Source: Vacuolonema iberomarrocanum LEGE 07170
GTDB lineage: Bacteria > Cyanobacteriota > Cyanobacteriia > Elainellales > Elainellaceae
Assembly: GCA_015207365.1 (NCBI GenBank)
Contig: JADEXA010000029.1
Coordinates: forward strand, 1-64,000
DNA length: 64,000 nt
Direction of reading: 5' to 3'
The notes below the pieces were generated by a model, which had not been told where the DNA came from, did not search any database, and saw nothing but the letters and a program-made list of their open reading frames with translations. A program made the position numbers and the translations under genes. Positions 62,048-64,000 of this stretch are shown here, piece by piece; position 1 is the stretch's first letter; each line of letters begins with the position of its first letter.

Positions 62048-62965
62048 ATGTCAGCGTATTCCCGTGACTTAGTCGGATATGGTCAGTTTCCGCCAAACCC
62101 AAAGTGGAAGAATTCAGCTCGACTTGCCATTCAATTTGTCATTAATTATGAGGAGGGAGGGGAAAGTTGTATTTTGCATGGAGATGAGGCGTCGGAAGGG
62201 TATTTAACCGAAGTCATCGGGACGCAACCCATCAAAGGAATGCGCAATATGAATGTGGAATCCCATTACGAATATGGCAGCCGAGTGGGATTCTGGCGAT
62301 TGTATCGGATATTCACAAGCCGAAGCATTCCCGTCACGGTCTATGGGGTGGCGATGGCGTTAAAGCGTAACCCGGACGCAGTGGCGGCCATGCTAGCGGC
62401 CGATTGGGAAATTGCGACCCACGGCTATCGTTGGATTAATTATCAATTTGTTGCGGAGGAAATAGAGCGAGATCATATTCGACGGGCGATCGCCATTCAC
62501 ACTCAAGTTACAGGCCACCCTCCGCAGGGTTGGTACACCGGAAAAGTGAGTCCCAATACGCGGCGATTAATACTGGAAGAGGGAGAATTTCTCTACGACT
62601 CTGATAGTTACTGTGATGATTTACCCTACTGGGATTTTGCCTCGGGAAAGCCACATTTAATCATCCCTTATACCCTTGACAATAACGATATGAAGTTTGG
62701 TGGTTATCAAGGATTTAATTGTGGCGATCAGTTTTTCACCTACCTTAAAGATGCGTTTGATGTGTTGTATGCCGAAGGAGGAGAAACGCCGAAGTTGATG
62801 AATGTGGGTTTGCATTGTCGGCTCAGTGGAAAGCCCGGTCGAGCAGCGGCAGTTGCCCGTTTCTTAGACTATGTACAAGGACATGAGGCGGTGTGGTGCT
62901 GTCGGCGAATCGATATTGCCAACCACTGGTATCACCATCACTACCCGAATGACTGGCAATCCTGA
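62048..62965 (+). CDS. puuE: PuuE-type allantoinase (polysaccharide-deacetylase fold)
   Basis: 305 residues from the ATG at 62048; a GTG at 62030 is possible. The N-terminus (YSRDLVGYGQFPPNPKW, RLAIQFVINYEEGGES, ILHGDEASEGYLTEV) matches PuuE, the cofactor-independent allantoinase that opens allantoin to allantoate in purine breakdown. EYGSRVGFWRLYRIF, WEIATHGYRWINYQ and GWYTGKVSPNTRRL follow the NodB-like fold order. LHCRLSGKPGRAAAVARFLD near the end is also typical. The next gene, an amidohydrolase, is convergent 35 bp away. Confidence 0.9.
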   Translation: MSAYSRDLVGYGQFPPNPKWKNSARLAIQFVINYEEGGESCILHGDEASEGYLTEVIGTQPIKGMRNMNVESHYEYGSRVGFWRLYRIFTSRSIPVTVYGVAMALKRNPDAVAAMLAADWEIATHGYRWINYQFVAEEIERDHIRRAIAIHTQVTGHPPQGWYTGKVSPNTRRLILEEGEFLYDSDSYCDDLPYWDFASGKPHLIIPYTLDNNDMKFGGYQGFNCGDQFFTYLKDAFDVLYAEGGETPKLMNVGLHCRLSGKPGRAAAVARFLDYVQGHEAVWCCRRIDIANHWYHHHYPNDWQS

Positions 62966-63000
62966 TAGCTGGCAATCCGGATGACTGGCAACAGCACTCG

Positions 63001-64000
63001 TCAAGCTTCGTATCCTGCCCGACGATTCATCCCAACATCTTGTGTCGCAGCGCGTAGATACATGTCTCGGTAATAGGGTTCCAGGATGTTGGCGTTTTGC
63101 ATGACGGCTTCCAAATTGGCGTGATACTCCTGCATCAGTTCGCGAGCCTCGGCTTTGATAGCCGCTTCATCCACGGTTAGTACATGACCTTCCTGCATCA
63201 CGACTTGCCCCGCCACGATCGCCATCCGTACCGAAGACCCGTTTTCGCAGAATACCAGTTGTCGTCGCAGGTCGTTGAGGGGCGTGAAGGCCAAGGTATC
63301 GAGGTCGAGCAAAATCACATCAGCCTCATAGCCAGGAGCTAGAACACCAATCTTCTGCCCAAGGCGCATAGCGCGAGCACCGCCTCGGATGGCCGTGTGC
63401 AGGAGCTCCTGGGGCTTGAGCCAGTGGCGATAGTCCAGCTGGGTGAGGGTGTGGAGTAAGCCTGCCATTTTTATAACGCCCCAAAGGTTGAGGGTGTCGT
63501 CGACGCAGGCTTCGTCGGTGCCAAAGCAGAGGGGAATGCCGCGATCGCGCAAGGCTCGAAAGGGCATGATGCCGCTCCCTAACCGCAGATTGCAAACGGG
63601 GTTGTGGGCAACACTGCAACCCGATGCAGCCAAACGATCCATGTCGGCATCATCAACCCAAATGGCGTGAATGACCAACATACGCTCATCCAATAGCCCC
63701 AGATCGGCAACATATTGCACCAGGGATTTGCCATACTTTTCCTGTCCTAAAACGCGCTGGAGCTTGGTTTCTAGAATATGCACGTTGAAGGGCAGGTCGT
63801 AGGTGCGGCTGAGGTCGGAGAGGGCGGCAAAGTAATCCGGTGTTACCCGTTGCGGGGCCGAGCAGGACACTGCAGCGCGGAGGCGATCGCCACACTGCCC
63901 ATGCCAACGCTCCAGCACATAGCGGTTGAGTTCCAGCAGTTCTTCAGTCGATTGACGCGGCGCGTTCGCCATCTGCTGCCGCAGCTCTTCGGGGAGCAAG
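63001..64000 (-). CDS. TrzA/AtzA-like amidohydrolase, N-terminus beyond the window
   Basis: At least 333 codons; the frame runs off the right edge, and the TTG near 63999 is not a real start. Visible are LPFNVHILETKLQR (metal-binding His), LVIHAIWVDDADMDRL, SVAHNPVCNLRLGSGIMP, and FGTDEACVDDTLNLWG (catalytic Asp), followed by the C-terminal composite domain (GVLAPGYEADVILLDLDTL). This is the family of guanine, 8-oxoguanine, cytosine and s-triazine deaminases. The HxH metal motif should lie just outside. Near puuE, an amidase and GntR, a purine or related N-heterocycle deaminase is the best guess. Confidence 0.9.
   Translation of the reverse strand, partial: LLPEELRQQMANAPRQSTEELLELNRYVLERWHGQCGDRLRAAVSCSAPQRVTPDYFAALSDLSRTYDLPFNVHILETKLQRVLGQEKYGKSLVQYVADLGLLDERMLVIHAIWVDDADMDRLAASGCSVAHNPVCNLRLGSGIMPFRALRDRGIPLCFGTDEACVDDTLNLWGVIKMAGLLHTLTQLDYRHWLKPQELLHTAIRGGARAMRLGQKIGVLAPGYEADVILLDLDTLAFTPLNDLRRQLVFCENGSSVRMAIVAGQVVMQEGHVLTVDEAAIKAEARELMQEYHANLEAVMQNANILEPYYRDMYLRAATQDVGMNRRAGYEA

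Noticed and set aside
1..64000. CRISPR array, rRNA operon, prophage or complete insertion sequence
   Set aside because: No regularly spaced direct repeats, rRNA-like sequence, phage structural genes or transposase were found on either strand.

Overview
The window is chromosomal DNA of a cyanobacterium. The evidence is the phycobilisome core-membrane linker ApcE, the cyanobacterial ATP synthase order (atp1-a-c-b'-b-delta-alpha-gamma, with beta/epsilon elsewhere), an RbcR-type LysR regulator, LrtA, DUF1824, a short RRM protein, TxlA, and very frequent GCGATCGC (HIP1) octamers. An ApcE with four linker repeats and the many palindromic intergenic repeats fit a Leptolyngbya/Oscillatoriales/Nostocales-like lineage, but the genus cannot be fixed from the sequence alone.

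Layout. 1-5.9 kb: a secreted protein, an AT-rich islet without HIP1 sites (two polytopic membrane proteins flanking a lipoprotein), then a bioY-DUF1284 pair whose DUF1284 gene carries one in-frame TGA, and a membrane-anchored DUF697-type GTPase. 6.4-16 kb: PhzF-like enzyme, methyltransferase-like protein, a lone GvpF/L protein, LrtA, LipB, a GATase, small hypotheticals and an alpha/beta hydrolase. 16.9-29.2 kb: RRM protein, TxlA, PPC/TPR secreted protein, CdsA, S4 protein, DciA-like protein, SPOR protein, orphan histidine kinase, TPR protein, pyruvate kinase. 29.8-39.7 kb: UvrC, MsrB, a 2Fe-2S protein with its partner, RbcR, an acidic repeat protein, DUF1824, an RluA-type pseudouridine synthase and a LapA-GGDEF fusion. 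40-43.3 kb: apcE. 43.7-51.5 kb: methyltransferase and the ATP synthase operon. 51.5-59.2 kb: RsmB, a PagL-like outer-membrane protein, Ndk, SpeA, and a STAS-sugar transferase fusion. 59.4-64 kb: GntR regulator and amidase facing PuuE-like and amidohydrolase genes, a likely purine/ureide nitrogen-salvage locus cut by the window end.

The most unusual feature is a dense set of dispersed 60-115 bp palindromic elements. At least seven families (named here PAL-A, B, C, D, E, H, J) sit between genes. Three PAL-A copies are flanked by 9-bp direct repeats (9/9, 8/9 and 7/9 identical), the signature of target-site duplication, so PAL-A is a non-autonomous mobile element (MITE). One copy supplies the stop codon of lipB. 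Other families abut or overlap stop codons, stack in hot spots (18.3-18.9 kb and 54.4-54.8 kb), and form chimeras that share ends but exchange cores. No transposase, CRISPR array, rRNA or convincing tRNA is visible in the window.
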